A stretch of DNA of 64,000 nt from positions 1 to 64,000 of the forward strand of contig JAXGGA010001645.1 of assembly GCA_038373865.1 (NCBI GenBank), in the 5' to 3' direction. The notes under the pieces are model-generated. The model searched no databases, was not told where the DNA came from, and was given only the letters and a program-made list of their open reading frames with translations. This DNA is from Uloborus plumipes. Lineage: Eukaryota; Arthropoda; Arachnida; Araneae; Uloboridae. Below, in pieces: positions 9,078-20,214 of this stretch (position 1 is its first letter; each line of letters opens with the position of its first letter). Made by a program: the position numbers and the translations under genes.

Positions 9078-10249
9078 TAAATTGAGAAATAATTTCTCTG
9101 ACATCTAAGTTTTCCTGGCTCTGCTTAGGTACTTATAATTTTAAAACTGCAGGTTGGTAGAATATTAAGAATACAGAATATCCTTAAAATATTTGCTGAG
9201 CTAAGGGTAAGATTATGTTGAGTGGTATTTTTAAAACTGGAGAGTTTTGACGGGGTGAACATACTTCCTTAAACATATTATGTTTTTCTCCACCCCTTCA
9301 AACAAATATATTTTCCGTGATAATACAAAATCTTTCGAAATCAAAATATAACTTTAAGCCTTTAAAACGTTTCTGAATAACTCTATTGAAAAATATGGAG
9401 GCGGATAAATCTTATTTTCCTTGAATTTGTTAAGAAATAAGATAGATCGTGACTCGCAAACAATCAAGAGTGCTTTCGCTTATGATAAATATACTATACA
9501 TTTGAAAAGTAACAAAATCAAAATACTTTAAAATGTTGAAGAATAGCTGAAAGATTTCCGACGGAGCATTTTCCTCTGCTTCAATTTAAATATAAATTCT
9601 ATAGGGAAATTGTCCTCTTAAAAACATGTTCCGGTTCGTTCGGAAAGTGCTCAGTTTAAAACATCGAGTTAAAACTCGAATGAAGAAGAATTTGTCCTAT
9701 CAGAAATGGAGAAATAGTATTGTTTTATTTGTTTATTGTTATCAGCGTGAATTGATCTTTTGAAATATTTTAAATAACTGAAAAGTTATAATTTTTCATG
9801 ATCGCTTTTCATTCCCTCTTCCCCCTACTTGGTTCTGAATCTACTTAATTCAAGTGAGTGTTCAATAGATAGATACTATTTAAATTTTAAATAGCAAACT
9901 TTCCTCAATGTTTGGCAAAACAGCAGAACTCATAAGATGAAAGGAAAAAAAATCCCATTTTCTTTAAATATTTCTAAGGCTTCGAAAATATTAAAATTGG
10001 AAAAAAAAAAAAAAAAAATACTATTTTTTTTTTCCTTCTTGTACATTTCTAAGGCTCTGATATTATTAAAATTAAAACATATCTTTCTTCTTTTCTTGCA
10101 TATTTCTAAGGCTCTAAAGTTATTAGGAAAACAGTACAGCTGCGCAGTCGGAGGTACAATGACCGACTCTGACTCCGACTACTGAAATTTTAGACCTTCG
10201 ACTCTCAACTCATTTACTCCAAAATGAGTCGTTTCGCGGCCTCCGCTTC
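9078..10249. other. non-coding stretch, no gene seen
   Basis: AT-rich. 9950-10130 has three imperfect repeats of a unit containing ATTTCTAAGGCT (9969, 10047, 10106). GACTCTGACTCCGACTAC near 10163 resembles the CGACTC-rich patch at 44745-44890. Confidence 0.55.
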
Positions 10250-10253
10250 TTAA

Positions 10254-10482
10254 CCCTTTATGTCCCAACGGGACTCACAAGTCCCGTTTATATTAATTTA
10301 ATATTATGAATCCTATATGGATGGAATCATGCTGAAACTTTTAAGTACCACTCCTTGTACTTCGCTGAGAGGCCGACAGATGGTGCAATCGGAAATAGTT
10401 TCCTTTAGGGGCCCTAAGGTGTAGGGGGACTAAGACCCTTCTGATTTAAAAAAAATGTTGAATTAATTTGGGATATAAAGGG
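10254..10482. mobile_element. piggyBac-type MITE, copy 1
   Basis: TTAA (10250-10253) is followed by CCCTTTATGTCCCAA. The right end TTTGGGATATAAAGGG is followed by TTAG, a one-base change from TTAA. TTAA target sites and CCC...GGG termini are the piggyBac signature. A second copy with a clean TTAA lies at 25012-25273 and shares TACCACTCCTTGT and GCCCTAAGG. No transposase is present. Confidence 0.82.
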
Positions 10483-10486
10483 TTAG

Positions 10487-11696
10487 GGGGGGGGGGGAAT
10501 CATACATAAGAGAATTCGTTCAGAGCCCTGCTCCCAATTCAACCGCAACTTCATCTTTCCATTCAACTGTTTTCCCGAAATAGCATAGGACACGGAGGCT
10601 TTCTGGGCAGAAGTTGACCGGAGAGTAAAAGTTGCGGTAGTATTGGGAGATGGGTTGAGCGAATTTTCCTAGTTGGTACCACACATAGGGCAGATTTCCT
10701 TCTTAGATGGAAAGCTGCTCCCTCCTCCGTTAGAAGTTCTAAAAGATGAAAGAAAATTCAGTCAAGGGAAAACAAAAAAATTGCGAAAACAAAACAATAA
10801 ATTTGCGATCTTTATATTACTCAATTCAAAAAATAGTTACGCTAAATTAAAATTTGTATTCAGTTCCCTACCCCGCCCTCATTTTGTTTTGACAAATCAT
10901 GAATTCATTTGCGTAAAAAAAGGGATGCTTTTATTTGATACAAATTAAGATTTTTAAAATGTATTCCGATTCACCCCTTTCCGCAGCTGAATTGGAACAC
11001 CGCCAAAAATTATGTATATAAATATAAACTTTTCAAAATGATTTGTTTTTGCTTAAAATTGCATGAAAAAAACAAGACCAAAGTGTTTAGCCAAAAAAGT
11101 CTTTCATTATTTTTTTTTATGTTCCAAGTTGAAAAGTGAACCGATTCACATCATTTTACTGTAGTTAAAAAGAGATAAACTATAAAATACCATATACACT
11201 TTATATCGTGATGTATATAATTAATTACATAATGCATCATGAAAATTATTATAATGTCATGTTTCTGTCCACGAGTACCTTCCCTGTTTTTTAAAATAAA
11301 ATAAATAGCGTTTTTCAAATAGAATTCAATTAATTACAAAAGGATGCAAAAGAAAATATTAATCATGACTTTTATGTCCACAATTTCCGGCAGGGGTTTA
11401 ATATTTTCTCACTATAATATATGAATTCAAACGCGCTTGAGATTCTTTCTTGAACAAACTTGTGTATTTTTTATTAAAAGTTTTGTAACGAAAGACACCA
11501 AATTATTGTTTTAAAAAAATGATTAAAAAATGAAAATCATAAAGAAGAAAAGGAGAAAATAGTTTTGGCAAAAGATAATTTAAGGATTAGAATTTCAACG
11601 CCCTCCTCCCCCGCTATTGAAATATTCGCTTAGACTACATTAAAGTTGTATAAATTTTGAGGGAGCCCCCAAAGAGACATTCATTATCAGCATGGG
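10487..11696. other. non-coding stretch, no gene seen
   Basis: It begins with a 12-base G run and continues as AT-rich DNA. The 91-codon frame at 10673-10948 has no recognisable domain and low-complexity codons. Confidence 0.55.
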
Positions 11697-11932
11697 AACT
11701 GTGCGAAATGATGTCACACTTTTAGGAGGAGTGGGGGGGGGTCGTGAAATTGTGAGTTTTTTAGAGGGAAGAAAGGGTGTAACAAGAAGTGAGTCATCCC
11801 GCATTTGTTATAAGAATATGTTTGTGAAAAATAGTGTGATAAAAAGGGGAAGGTGAAGTGTGACACTTTGTGACAGATGGAGTATGGTGAAAAAAGTGTC
11901 ACATCCATTTATAGACAGCCCCTTATTCAAAG
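11697..11932. mobile_element. MITE of the GGGGCTGTCCACAAATGATG family, copy 1
   Basis: The left end AAATGATGTCACAC faces the right end GTGTCACATCCATTTATAGA plus CAGCCCC. The interior shares TCGTGAAATTGTGAGTTTTT, AACAAGAAGTG and AAGAATATG with 25344-25550 and 62990-63242. The target duplication is not clear and the superfamily is uncertain. Confidence 0.7.
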
Positions 11933-12099
11933 TGTCTAACTCAGTTTTCTTCCGAAATATTAATCTATTCCGCAGTTTTTGAAGTCTGACGTGATATTTG
12001 CAAAAAGAAAAACAAAAATAAAGTTAACCACCTAAACTACCAAAAAGAGTGCTTACTTCCTCCCCTCCCCAAAAAAGTAGTTAAATCTAAAGCTGACGC

Positions 12100-12190
12100 T
12101 GGATTGGCCTAGCCGAAAGCTCTCTTTTCATTGGTCCCGAGTTCTTCGGCCGAATATTAGTAGCTCCGCGTAAAACGAAAGCGGTCCACT
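12100..12190 (+). promoter_or_regulatory. candidate TATA-less promoter with two inverted CCAAT boxes
   Basis: This short block is clearly more GC-rich than its surroundings. It holds two ATTGG motifs (12103-12107 and 12130-12134), the reverse complement of the CCAAT box bound by NF-Y. No TATA box is near. It lies directly before a GC-rich segment that ends in a strong splice donor (12578). Promoter function and the position of any start site are inferred. Confidence 0.35.
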
Positions 12191-12577
12191 CTTCACTTGT
12201 CTTCAGGTGTGGGAGAAAGAGAGCCAACCGCTCTCGGTACTCCCTTGGCGTGCTTGTATTTCGTCTTCGGAGCCAAGCGCTCCCGGTGCTCTTTCTTTGC
12301 TGTGCGTGCGTTTTGTCATCGATAAGGATTGCGCTTTTTTTGTACTGTGAATGCGTATTTTGTTAGAAGCTTTTTTATAAGAAGTGAACTTGTTTTATAA
12401 GAAGCTGTAGTTCAATTCGTTTTTGTGTCAGCAAGTCTCAGCGCGACAGGCGGACAGTTTGGATCAGCCCGAACCAGGAATACTAAGTGAACTGGAATAC
12501 TTTTGAACTAGAATTTTGTTTTATGAATTGAAAATGGAGTTTTAAGAGAATTTGGCCGCAGCTCATCGGAAACATTA
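12190..12577 (+). other. candidate non-coding first exon (5' UTR) of an unknown host gene
   Basis: The segment follows the CCAAT-type promoter candidate and ends at a strong splice donor, GTAAGTGC, at 12578. It stands out from the AT-rich background. An imperfect tandem duplication of about 50 bp lies at 12221-12269 and 12270-12321; both copies start GAGCCAA and end TCG after a CG-rich core. The only ATG in good context late in the segment (12534) reads four codons to TAA, so the exon would be untranslated with a tiny upstream frame. No other evidence of transcription is available from sequence. Confidence 0.35.
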
Positions 12578-13180
12578 GTAAGTGCACATTTTTAATGTCT
12601 CTCTCTCCCCACTACCCCCCCTCCGGAATTTGTTCAAGTTTTACAAAAAATATAAGTGGCGCAGGTAGACTTCGTCGTCCTCGGTAATTTTTTTTCTTTT
12701 ATTTTTCTTTTGGACTTTGATCCCTTATAATGTGTGTTTATTTATACTTTTTCTCCTTCGAAATTTAATTTTATAATTCATATTTCGCATCAAATAATAG
12801 GTGCCAATTATCCAAAGATCTCAAATACCACCCGGCTTTTCATGTAGTTTAACTCTTTTTCTTTACAACTTTCTCCAGAAATCAACTAAACAATACTTAC
12901 ACAATTTGCTTTATTCCTTAAGACATGCTCTAAAATTGAAATATTTCTCTTCAAATAATGAAATCATACATTGTTATTTATGTTCGTTAAACATGAAAAG
13001 TTTGAACCTGACGGTTCGAAGCTCTTCTTTGCCCCCTCTCATAACCTGCAAATACTCTGCCTTCTACCTGCGCTTAGATGTACCCTAGCTTACAAAATGT
13101 TTAGTGATTTCCCCCTTTTCCCCGCAGTGTATGTATGTTTATATACCTATTTTATGTAGTTTTGCATATGTGAAATTTAG
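12578..13180. other. non-coding stretch, possible start of a long intron
   Basis: It begins with the candidate donor. Pyrimidine-rich patches occur at 12600-12620 and 12690-12720. The overlapping short frames at 12801-13159 have no recognisable motif. Confidence 0.5.
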
Positions 13181-13568
13181 ACATATCGCTCAACGACGAC
13201 GTATCTCAAAATTTTGAAGAAATAAAAAAATGATAAATTTTGATTTAATCTTATTACATTTTCAATGATTTTTTTTTTCTAAATTTATTGCTTTTTCTGG
13301 GCACTAAACCCGCAAAGTTAGTTTATATAACTGGTACGTGTTTGCTGTGTAAACTATGTAATCATAATTAAAATAATTGAAATAACATAATTTAAAGGAT
13401 CATTTTTCAAACTTTAACTATACGCTTTTAATTTAAACTGCAAAAGACTTGAAATCATAAATGTTTTGAACAGATTGTAGGATTTAGAAATATGTCAGTC
13501 AAAAAAAGTTATTGCGTAAAATCTAGATTTTTGAAAAGTCCCACTTTTGTCATCGTTGAGCGATGTGT
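13181..13568. mobile_element. MITE with ACAYATCGCTCAACGAYGAC ends
   Basis: The left end at 13181-13200 and the right end at 13549-13568 are inverted copies, matching at 18 of 20 bases. No target duplication could be fixed. A second right end occurs at 13841-13860 because the flank has been duplicated in tandem. Confidence 0.7.
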
Positions 13569-14048
13569 ATTTTTAAAATAAATATACTATAACGATAAAT
13601 TATATTCTTTAAAGTTGTGCAGTTAAAATGTAAACCGGGGAGTGCGCAGAATCCAGCACTGAATTGCATGGGATTTTTTTTAAATAGTTTAATAGACTAT
13701 GGGGAGCACACCTAAGTCTATGTACGCTACCGTATACTTATATACATGTAGATTGTAGGATTTAGGAATATGTCAGTCAAAAGAAGTTATTGCGTAAAAT
13801 CTAGATTTTCTCCAATACCTTCTTTAGGAGTCCCACTTTTGCCATCGTTGAGCGATGTGTATTTTTAAAATAAATATACTGTAACGATAAATTATATTCT
13901 TTAAAGTTGTGCAGTTAAACTGTAAACGGGGGAGGGCGCAGAATCCAGAAAAACAGCACTGAGTTGCATGAGATTTTTTTAAAAACTAGTTTAATAGACT
14001 GTGGGGAGCACACCTGCGTCTATGTACGCTACTGTGTACTTATATAGG
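13472..14048. repeat. tandem duplication, period about 278 bp, two units
   Basis: Unit 1 (13472-13749) and unit 2 (13750-14048) both run from AGATTGTAGGATTTAG through CGTTGAGCGATGTGTATTTT and ATAATTATA-like sequence to GTCTATGTACGCTAC. Differences are mostly single bases plus a few short insertions. Each unit ends in a sequence like the right terminus of the CAGTGGCGTACATAG hAT family seen at 26572-26772. Confidence 0.85.
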
Positions 14049-14446
14049 CAAGTATTTACCGCCTTCCTAAAAACTAGACATTTTCCTACGAAAAAAAATG
14101 ATTAATTACATTGATGTATTTACTAGAGATGGGAACGGTCATAAAAAAACCCAGAAAATTTGAGGGGAAAGCTTTTTATTTCTGGGATAGTTTGTTTTTA
14201 CTAGTAAAAAATTGAAAATTTAGAATTTTTTTGCACAAATTAATGTATGCAGAAATTTAGAATATTTATATTTCAATATATTTTTCTTTAAATGTTTTTG
14301 CGTGTTGAATAATCCACATGAAAACACTAGCTTTGATAACGTAATCTAAAATGCAATTTAATTTCTCTGTGCACCATGTATGTGTTATTTTTCTTACTAA
14401 AACTGTAAATGCTTAACACTGAACAATTTTATCAAGAACATCAATC

Positions 14447-15430
14447 AGGGACATTCCATGGTAACTTACGTTACATTTTGACCAATTCTTTGGCATTTAG
14501 CACCTCTGTGCAAACAAATAATGTTATATACAGTGAACTCTCACTTGTGCGCCGGCTCAAGGGACCAACAGAAAAAGGCGCATAAGTGAGAGAGACGTAT
14601 AAGTGAACAAGCCTATTTAAAGGACTAAAACGCAACATAGGTTCTAATGAGAGAATGAATAAGAATGTTTCTAAAGAAAAGGGACATATTACTACGGTTC
14701 GGCAGTTACTGTTACAATGATAAAGAGAAAACAAAAATTGTAGCATACCTAATTACAAACTGCTCCCTATAAAACGATGCATAATAGATAATTACCCCTC
14801 TCCGAACTCTAGTTCATACGGAAAAAATGCCTTCCGTGAGCAATAAAGGCGGAAGATTAAAGAGGAAAGTGAAGAAAATTGATTATTTTTTAAAGAAAAA
14901 AATTTTTTTTTTTTTTACATTTTAGGGAAAATTCGGCGCATAAGTGAAATATTTATCTTTCGAGCGACGCATAAACGAATGATGCTATCATTATTTCGCT
15001 ATGGAATGTATTGGCACCATTCAAAATCGTCGTATAAGTGAAAAAGGCGCATAAATGAGGCGGCGTATAAGTGAGAGTTCAATGTAAATCTTGTACAAAA
15101 GTGATTTATGAAAATGGCAATCAAAAGCGAAATAAAAATGCAAAAATCTTTGATGCATTTAAATTTTACAAAATTTAGCAGCCAAAAATAAAACAGTAAC
15201 TTACGTTACACAAAGATGGAATTTTGTGTAACGTAAGTTACTGTATTATTTTTGGCTGCTAAATTTTGTAAAATATAAATGTATCAAATATTTTTGCATT
15301 TTAATTTCGCATTTGATTGCCATTTTCATAAATCACTTTTGTACAAGGTTTTAACATTATTTGTTTGCACAGAGGTGCTAAAGGCCAAAGAATTGGTCAA
15401 AATGTAACGTAAGTTACCATGGAATGCCCC
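14447..15430. mobile_element. foldback (palindromic) element interrupted by a pogo-like MITE
   Basis: The left arm (14447-14528 plus 15087-15214) is the inverted copy of the right arm (15223-15430), around a spacer of about 8 bases. Each arm is bounded at both its outer and its inner end by the 15-mer GTAACTTACGTTACA or its complement. These lie at 14461-14475, 15196-15210, 15228-15242 and 15403-15417, within a base or two. The left arm is split by a 554-bp MITE (14531-15084). The uninterrupted right arm shows the pre-insertion state. Confidence 0.85.
14531..15084. mobile_element. pogo/Tigger-like MITE (CAGTGAACTCTCACTT family), copy 1
   Basis: The ends CAGTGAACTCTCACTTGTGC and GTATAAGTGAGAGTTCAATG are inverted repeats, with subterminal repeats of GCGCATAAGTGA. 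TA flanks both sides (14529-14530 and 15085-15086). TA targets and CAGT termini fit the pogo branch of Tc1/mariner. Copy 2 (21668-22787) runs in the opposite orientation. No transposase is present. It inserted into the foldback element. Confidence 0.88.
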
Positions 15431-16307
15431 ATCAGTGGAACTGTTTCAGTTCAATTTTTTACATATTTTCACACATGCGTGCAGTGCAATGGCATATATA
15501 TTACCCCCACGAGGGTGCACGAGGTTTGAGGGTGCTCTACCCAGAAAAAATGGCACTATAAGTTACAATGAAGGTATACTTTTCGAAGTCAAATGTATAT
15601 TTACTATAAATAAATCTCATAGGCTTTCTGATCTCTACCATTGCCCGAACGAAACGCTATTGTTTCTCTTGTTCATTATAGAAGATGACATAGTAGATTT
15701 TGCCACACTGGTATAGGTTTCGTCTTTGAATATTCCTTTAATCCACTTTCACTATACTAATGTGTGATTCAAATTTCAAAAAAAAAAAAAAAAACAGCCC
15801 TAAGCAGCTCTAACTTTTGTTTTTTGCTGAGAGGCATTAAGATTCCAATCATTGCTTTTCCTGCAAAGCGCAATACTTAAAAGACAACATTTTGCATTTT
15901 CACTTCCACCCACAGGAAACTGTTTAAAATGTGTATTAAAATACAATAAAATTTCTCGTCTTCACACTAAAGAGAACTACTGAACGCAAAAAATTTCAAA
16001 TCCTGTTACGTATGTAAAAATATTGCTCATTTCCACAGTTCTGCTGTAAATAGAATAAGAAGAGAAAAGCTAAAAAAAATCAAACCTGATGCTAGATAAC
16101 ATTGGTGAAAGAGGTGAAATTAAGAAATAGATATTACAGGAGATAAATATGAAAAAAAAAAGGGCTACCAATTTTGTGTTCATCTTTGAGCCTTTTGGCT
16201 TTTTCCATGTTCGGGACTCAATTTATTTGCTAAAAACACTTTTCTAGTTCCAGTCTAACTTATCCGACGAAACTACAAATTTATACACACTATCAAAAAT
16301 TAATCAC
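15431..16307. other. non-coding stretch, no gene seen
   Basis: The 93-codon frame at 15435-15716 has no recognisable domain. An A run of about 18 lies at 15778-15795. The rest is AT-rich. Confidence 0.55.
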
Positions 16308-16311
16308 TTAA

Positions 16312-16826
16312 CTCCACTTAATGCCTAGCGTCCCTTTTTAGGGACGGTCCAAAAAAGGGTCTGAATTTCCCCAAAATGAACATTTCAACCAAATAATAGT
16401 GTTTAGTTAGTACCTTGGTATTGTTTCAATTCGTTAGTAACAGATTGCAGCACATAAACATTGTAAAGTGTGTTCTGTAGCAGTTTTAATATGCTCTTTA
16501 TCAAAAATGACATCGTACACAATCTCAAGAAAAAAAGCTAAGTTTTCAAAGTGATTCCTAGCTTCCCAGTTTATGTTAATTGCTGATTTTATTTCTTCTT
16601 ATAAAATGTCTTTTTAAATACTACATCGTAGGCAGAAATTTTTTTTAGCAAAACAAGTATGTACCCTCTGGGGTCTATCGTAACTTTTAAGGGACGATTT
16701 TCCTTTCCTTAATAAAACAATTATTTTTTACATAATATTTTTAAAATTATTTTTCCCGTCCATTAAACACTGTTTGTAACCAGTATACAAAATATCTTTG
16801 GAAAAAAAATGTCAGGCATTAATGGG
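16312..16826. mobile_element. piggyBac-type MITE, second family
   Basis: TTAA at 16308-16311 and at 16827-16830 flank a unit that starts CTCCACTTAATGCCTAGCG and ends TGTCAGGCATTAATGGG. The ends pair as inverted repeats (AATGCCT/AGGCATT core). A short inverted repeat GTCCCTTTTTAGGGAC lies just inside the left end. The TTAA target suggests piggyBac. Confidence 0.75.
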
Positions 16827-16830
16827 TTAA

Positions 16831-17849
16831 TAGAGAAAAAACAAAGGAAATGGCAAAAATCAGTGGAAAAAGGAAATATGAAAAAAAAAAAGCAAAACTA
16901 TACGACTGCGGAAGGATCTCAAGCTTGCTTTACTAATCTATGCCTTTCTATCGACATGGCGATTTTTATTATCTTAAAACAAAATTAATGATTATAAATG
17001 TTACCCAAATATATTTTCTGCGTACTGTTCCTATTTCTACTGAAATTAAATTCTTTTGCGGTAAATTTAAGATGGGGGCGGAGGCGCACTTTAAGTCTCT
17101 GTACGCCACTGCATGTTTGTAACGAACTTTTTGTAGAGAAAGAGAAACTACTTGGCTTAAACTCTCACGATCTACATTGTAAAGAAATACGTAAATGAAT
17201 AAATAAATAAAAAAAACTGCTCACGCACACTCAAACCAATTTGTCAAAAATTTGATTAGCAATTTATAGAAATCTCACCTTTCTCAAATCAGCTACTGAA
17301 TGATTATTTTTCTAATTTGGATATTTTTTTTGAACTTGGAAATTCGCTGGTAGTTAGAAAACCGAAAGACTTTAATAGTTATAGTTTTCTGTATGTTTCG
17401 AAGAAAGATAAATAATATGGACTGCATACAATTTTTAAATATTCACATCTTTTTAAGTTATATAAGAAAATGTAACTATTAAACGACATTTTAATTGGTA
17501 AAAAATAATTGTTCCAATTTTTCGAATATTTCCATAAAAAATACGGAAAAACAGTTTGACGACTGCTGCAAAATTTCCGGAAATTTTACATCTCTATTAT
17601 TTGCATTATTTTTATTACAACTAGTTGCGTTTCCCGGTGTTGCACGATCTGCCTCAAAAATAAAAGTTGCGTCAAGTAACGCAGGTTCAACGATATGCCA
17701 AAAAACAAGGGAAAAAAAATAGTGGAGAATTTCCATCAACGTGTAGAAAAAAGCAACTTAATGACTAAAAAAATTTCAGTTTAGTCCTGAATTCTTTTAA
17801 GATTGTCCGTAAATCTTTAACGTCTTCAGTTATCCGTTCTGATCCGTTA
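16831..17849. other. non-coding stretch, no gene seen
   Basis: Near 17090-17112, TCTCTGTACGCCACTGCATG resembles a right end of the CAGTGGCGTACATAG hAT family, without a convincing left end. Overlapping frames on both strands at 17491-17739 have no known motif. Confidence 0.5.
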
Positions 17850-17880
17850 TAATCTGATAACGTCTTCAGTTATCAGATTA
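17850..17880. repeat. perfect hairpin, 12-bp arms
   Basis: TAATCTGATAAC, a 7-base loop, then GTTATCAGATTA. The loop plus flanks GTCTTCAGTTATC also occur at 17822-17834, so the hairpin lies in a small local duplication. Confidence 0.8.
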
Positions 17881-18054
17881 TCCGTTTAACTCTTAAAAAT
17901 TCAGTCACTGTTACTACAGGCGCCAGCAGGAAGGTGCACTGGCATTCCTCAGGCTTTTTGAGGAAAAAAATGAAATAAAGAAAAAAGAGAAAATGAACAA
18001 TTGATATTTTTATTTAAAAAATATACTACCGGATTTATTTATTTATTATTATTA

Positions 18055-18275
18055 TTTAAACTACAAAGTACATCACGAAAAATAATAGTCATGGGTATAT
18101 CCATGAATTCCGGCAGGAGGGTAAAGTTTCACACCGTGAGCTCTAAAAATAAAATTTCATTAATAGTAAGAAACTACGGAATACATCACGAAAAATAATA
18201 CTCTAATGTCCATGTAAGTGAGCGTCGGATGCTCGGGGGTGTATTTTCATCCCTTAGCTTTTAAAAATAAAGTTA
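18055..18275. repeat. degenerate tandem duplication, period about 113 bp
   Basis: AAACTAC..AGTACATCACG at 18057 and AAACTACGGAATACATCACG at 18170 start two related units that both continue with AAAAATAATA and end near AAAAATAAA. Confidence 0.6.
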
Positions 18276-19707
18276 AATTAGTTTTGAAAAACAGAAAATG
18301 TAATGCCTTTTTTAACATTAATTTCTTTATTTTTTAAAATGATTATTAATTTTAAATAAGTGAAGTTAAATTCATTTTGAGAAAGGACAAATTACAAAAA
18401 TATTGTAAACAGACAAAAAAACTTAATTGAATAATTTTAACAAAGACATACATATCATAATTTGCCTTAAAACAGATGAACACATACAAATTAATTAAAA
18501 GCAATTAAATTAAAATAACTAAATGACTTTTGAAATAAATAATAAATAATAATGAAAAAGATAAATTAGAAAAAAAAAGATTAAAAAGGAAAGAAATTAA
18601 TGAAAGGAGTAAAAAAAAGTGCACGTGCAACCCCCTGCATATTCTTCTGCTAGCGTCCATGTTTTTTTTGTAACGGCTCACAGTACCTCATTTTACTGGT
18701 ATAAAAACGTATAAGTAATGTGTGCAAATAGCATTTTGAAAAATCTTTCTTATTTCGGTTTTGTTTTCGTTATTAGTTTATATCAGTAGGGGACAAACAT
18801 TGTGAATTTAAATAAATTCGTGCTGTATCGCACCCAAAATCGGCAAATATTTGATTTGTTTCAGTGTTTCAGGTTACACATCTTACTTTTCCTGAGGGCT
18901 AACGCAACTAAGTTTGTAAATGTCCCCTGACTTAGTTGAAGAAAATTTGTAGATACGTAGAGCATATACTGGTTCTTGAAATGGAGCCGGGGCTTTGTTA
19001 TATATTTTGGACAAAATCCTCGAAAATGTTGATGTATTATGATAAATATACAGCATTCATCATCTACTGACATCTCTGTTCGCACAACAAAATGCAGTTT
19101 TTCCGTTGTAGAAAGAAAATAATTGTACTCCTTCCATTTTGCATCTTTCTTTAAAGCAAGACTGTATTTTGATGAATTACTAAATGTATAAAAGTGGCAT
19201 TTTTATTCATAATGCATATGGCATACTTTGAGTGTAACAAAAGCATATCTTTTTTTACTCAAACATGAGTCGACACTACTTTTAAAATATTTTGAAAAAA
19301 ATAGCAGTGGGTTGTGCATGATTCAAATTTTTATCGCGTTTGCTGACTCAAAATGTTGATTGTTACGGTCATTTGAAAGAGTTTTTACAAAATCTTGTAC
19401 TGATAAGGAACAAATTAAAAATTGTTTAAGATTTACGGATAATTCAATATTTGTTTGGAATCGTTTTTCATTAAATTTTTACCACAGTGTTAACATACTT
19501 CTACGTAAGGGTCTTTCGTATTTCTGAAAAGAACGTCTAGATTAAGGTTCATGTGGCTCCTGTGGTTCTGTTAAATTTTATTTTCGGCTATTGAGGGAAT
19601 AATGCTGAAAATATATCTATTGAGCATTTTATTTGCGAAATGAATTGTGATAATCCTGTGCATACATAACAGTGCGCGGCCAATCGCATGCATGAAATAT
19701 TTAACTG
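18276..19707. other. non-coding stretch, no gene seen
   Basis: AT-rich. The frame at 18861-19085 has no recognisable domain. Confidence 0.55.
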
Positions 19708-20107
19708 CAGTACACTCCGGATTATCCGCGGAATAGCTTCGCATAGGTACCGCGGATAACGAAAATTGCAGATAAAAAAAAAAAGCATAACATAAAGGGT
19801 AAAAAAGATAAAAAATGTCTTTTGCTTGAACCACTTAAAACGTGATATGTTCAAGCAATGACGATAGGTACAGCGTAAAAAAAAAATTGTATTTAAGGTT
19901 CTCAAGCAATACAGTCCATACAGAAGTGGTACGATAACGCCCAGGTAAAATAATGTATTGGATGAAGTACACCGCACGCTTGGGTGAGAAATGTTAAGAA
20001 AAACAAAATTTAAATTCGTACTTTTTCGAAAAATGTGTTAATAGTGTTTGTTTCTTTCCCGAGACAGTCGCGGATAATCCATTCCGCGGATTATCGAGAG
20101 TTTACTG
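19708..20107. mobile_element. pogo/Tigger-like MITE (GATTATCCGCGG family), copy 1
   Basis: It begins CAGTACACTCCGGATTATCC and ends GGATTATCGAGAGTTTACTG, followed by TA. Subterminal GCGGATAA motifs recur at both ends. The interior (AAAAAATGTCTTTTGCTT, GACGATAGGTACAG, AAGTGGTAC) aligns with copy 2 at 28487-28907. CAGT termini and TA targets fit pogo/Tigger-derived MITEs. Open frames on the minus strand here are repeat artefacts. Confidence 0.85.
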
Positions 20108-20214
20108 TATGTAATGCATACAACCTAGCATTTCTGTTCATGATAAATAACAACTAATACTCCTATGCATTTGACATCTTGACACTTTTTACTATTTTGA
20201 CAATCTGATTACTA

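Noticed and set aside
8710..9108. 132-codon open frame on the plus strand
   Set aside because: It runs through the ACAGT-module MITE; its repetitive peptide only reflects the repeat units.
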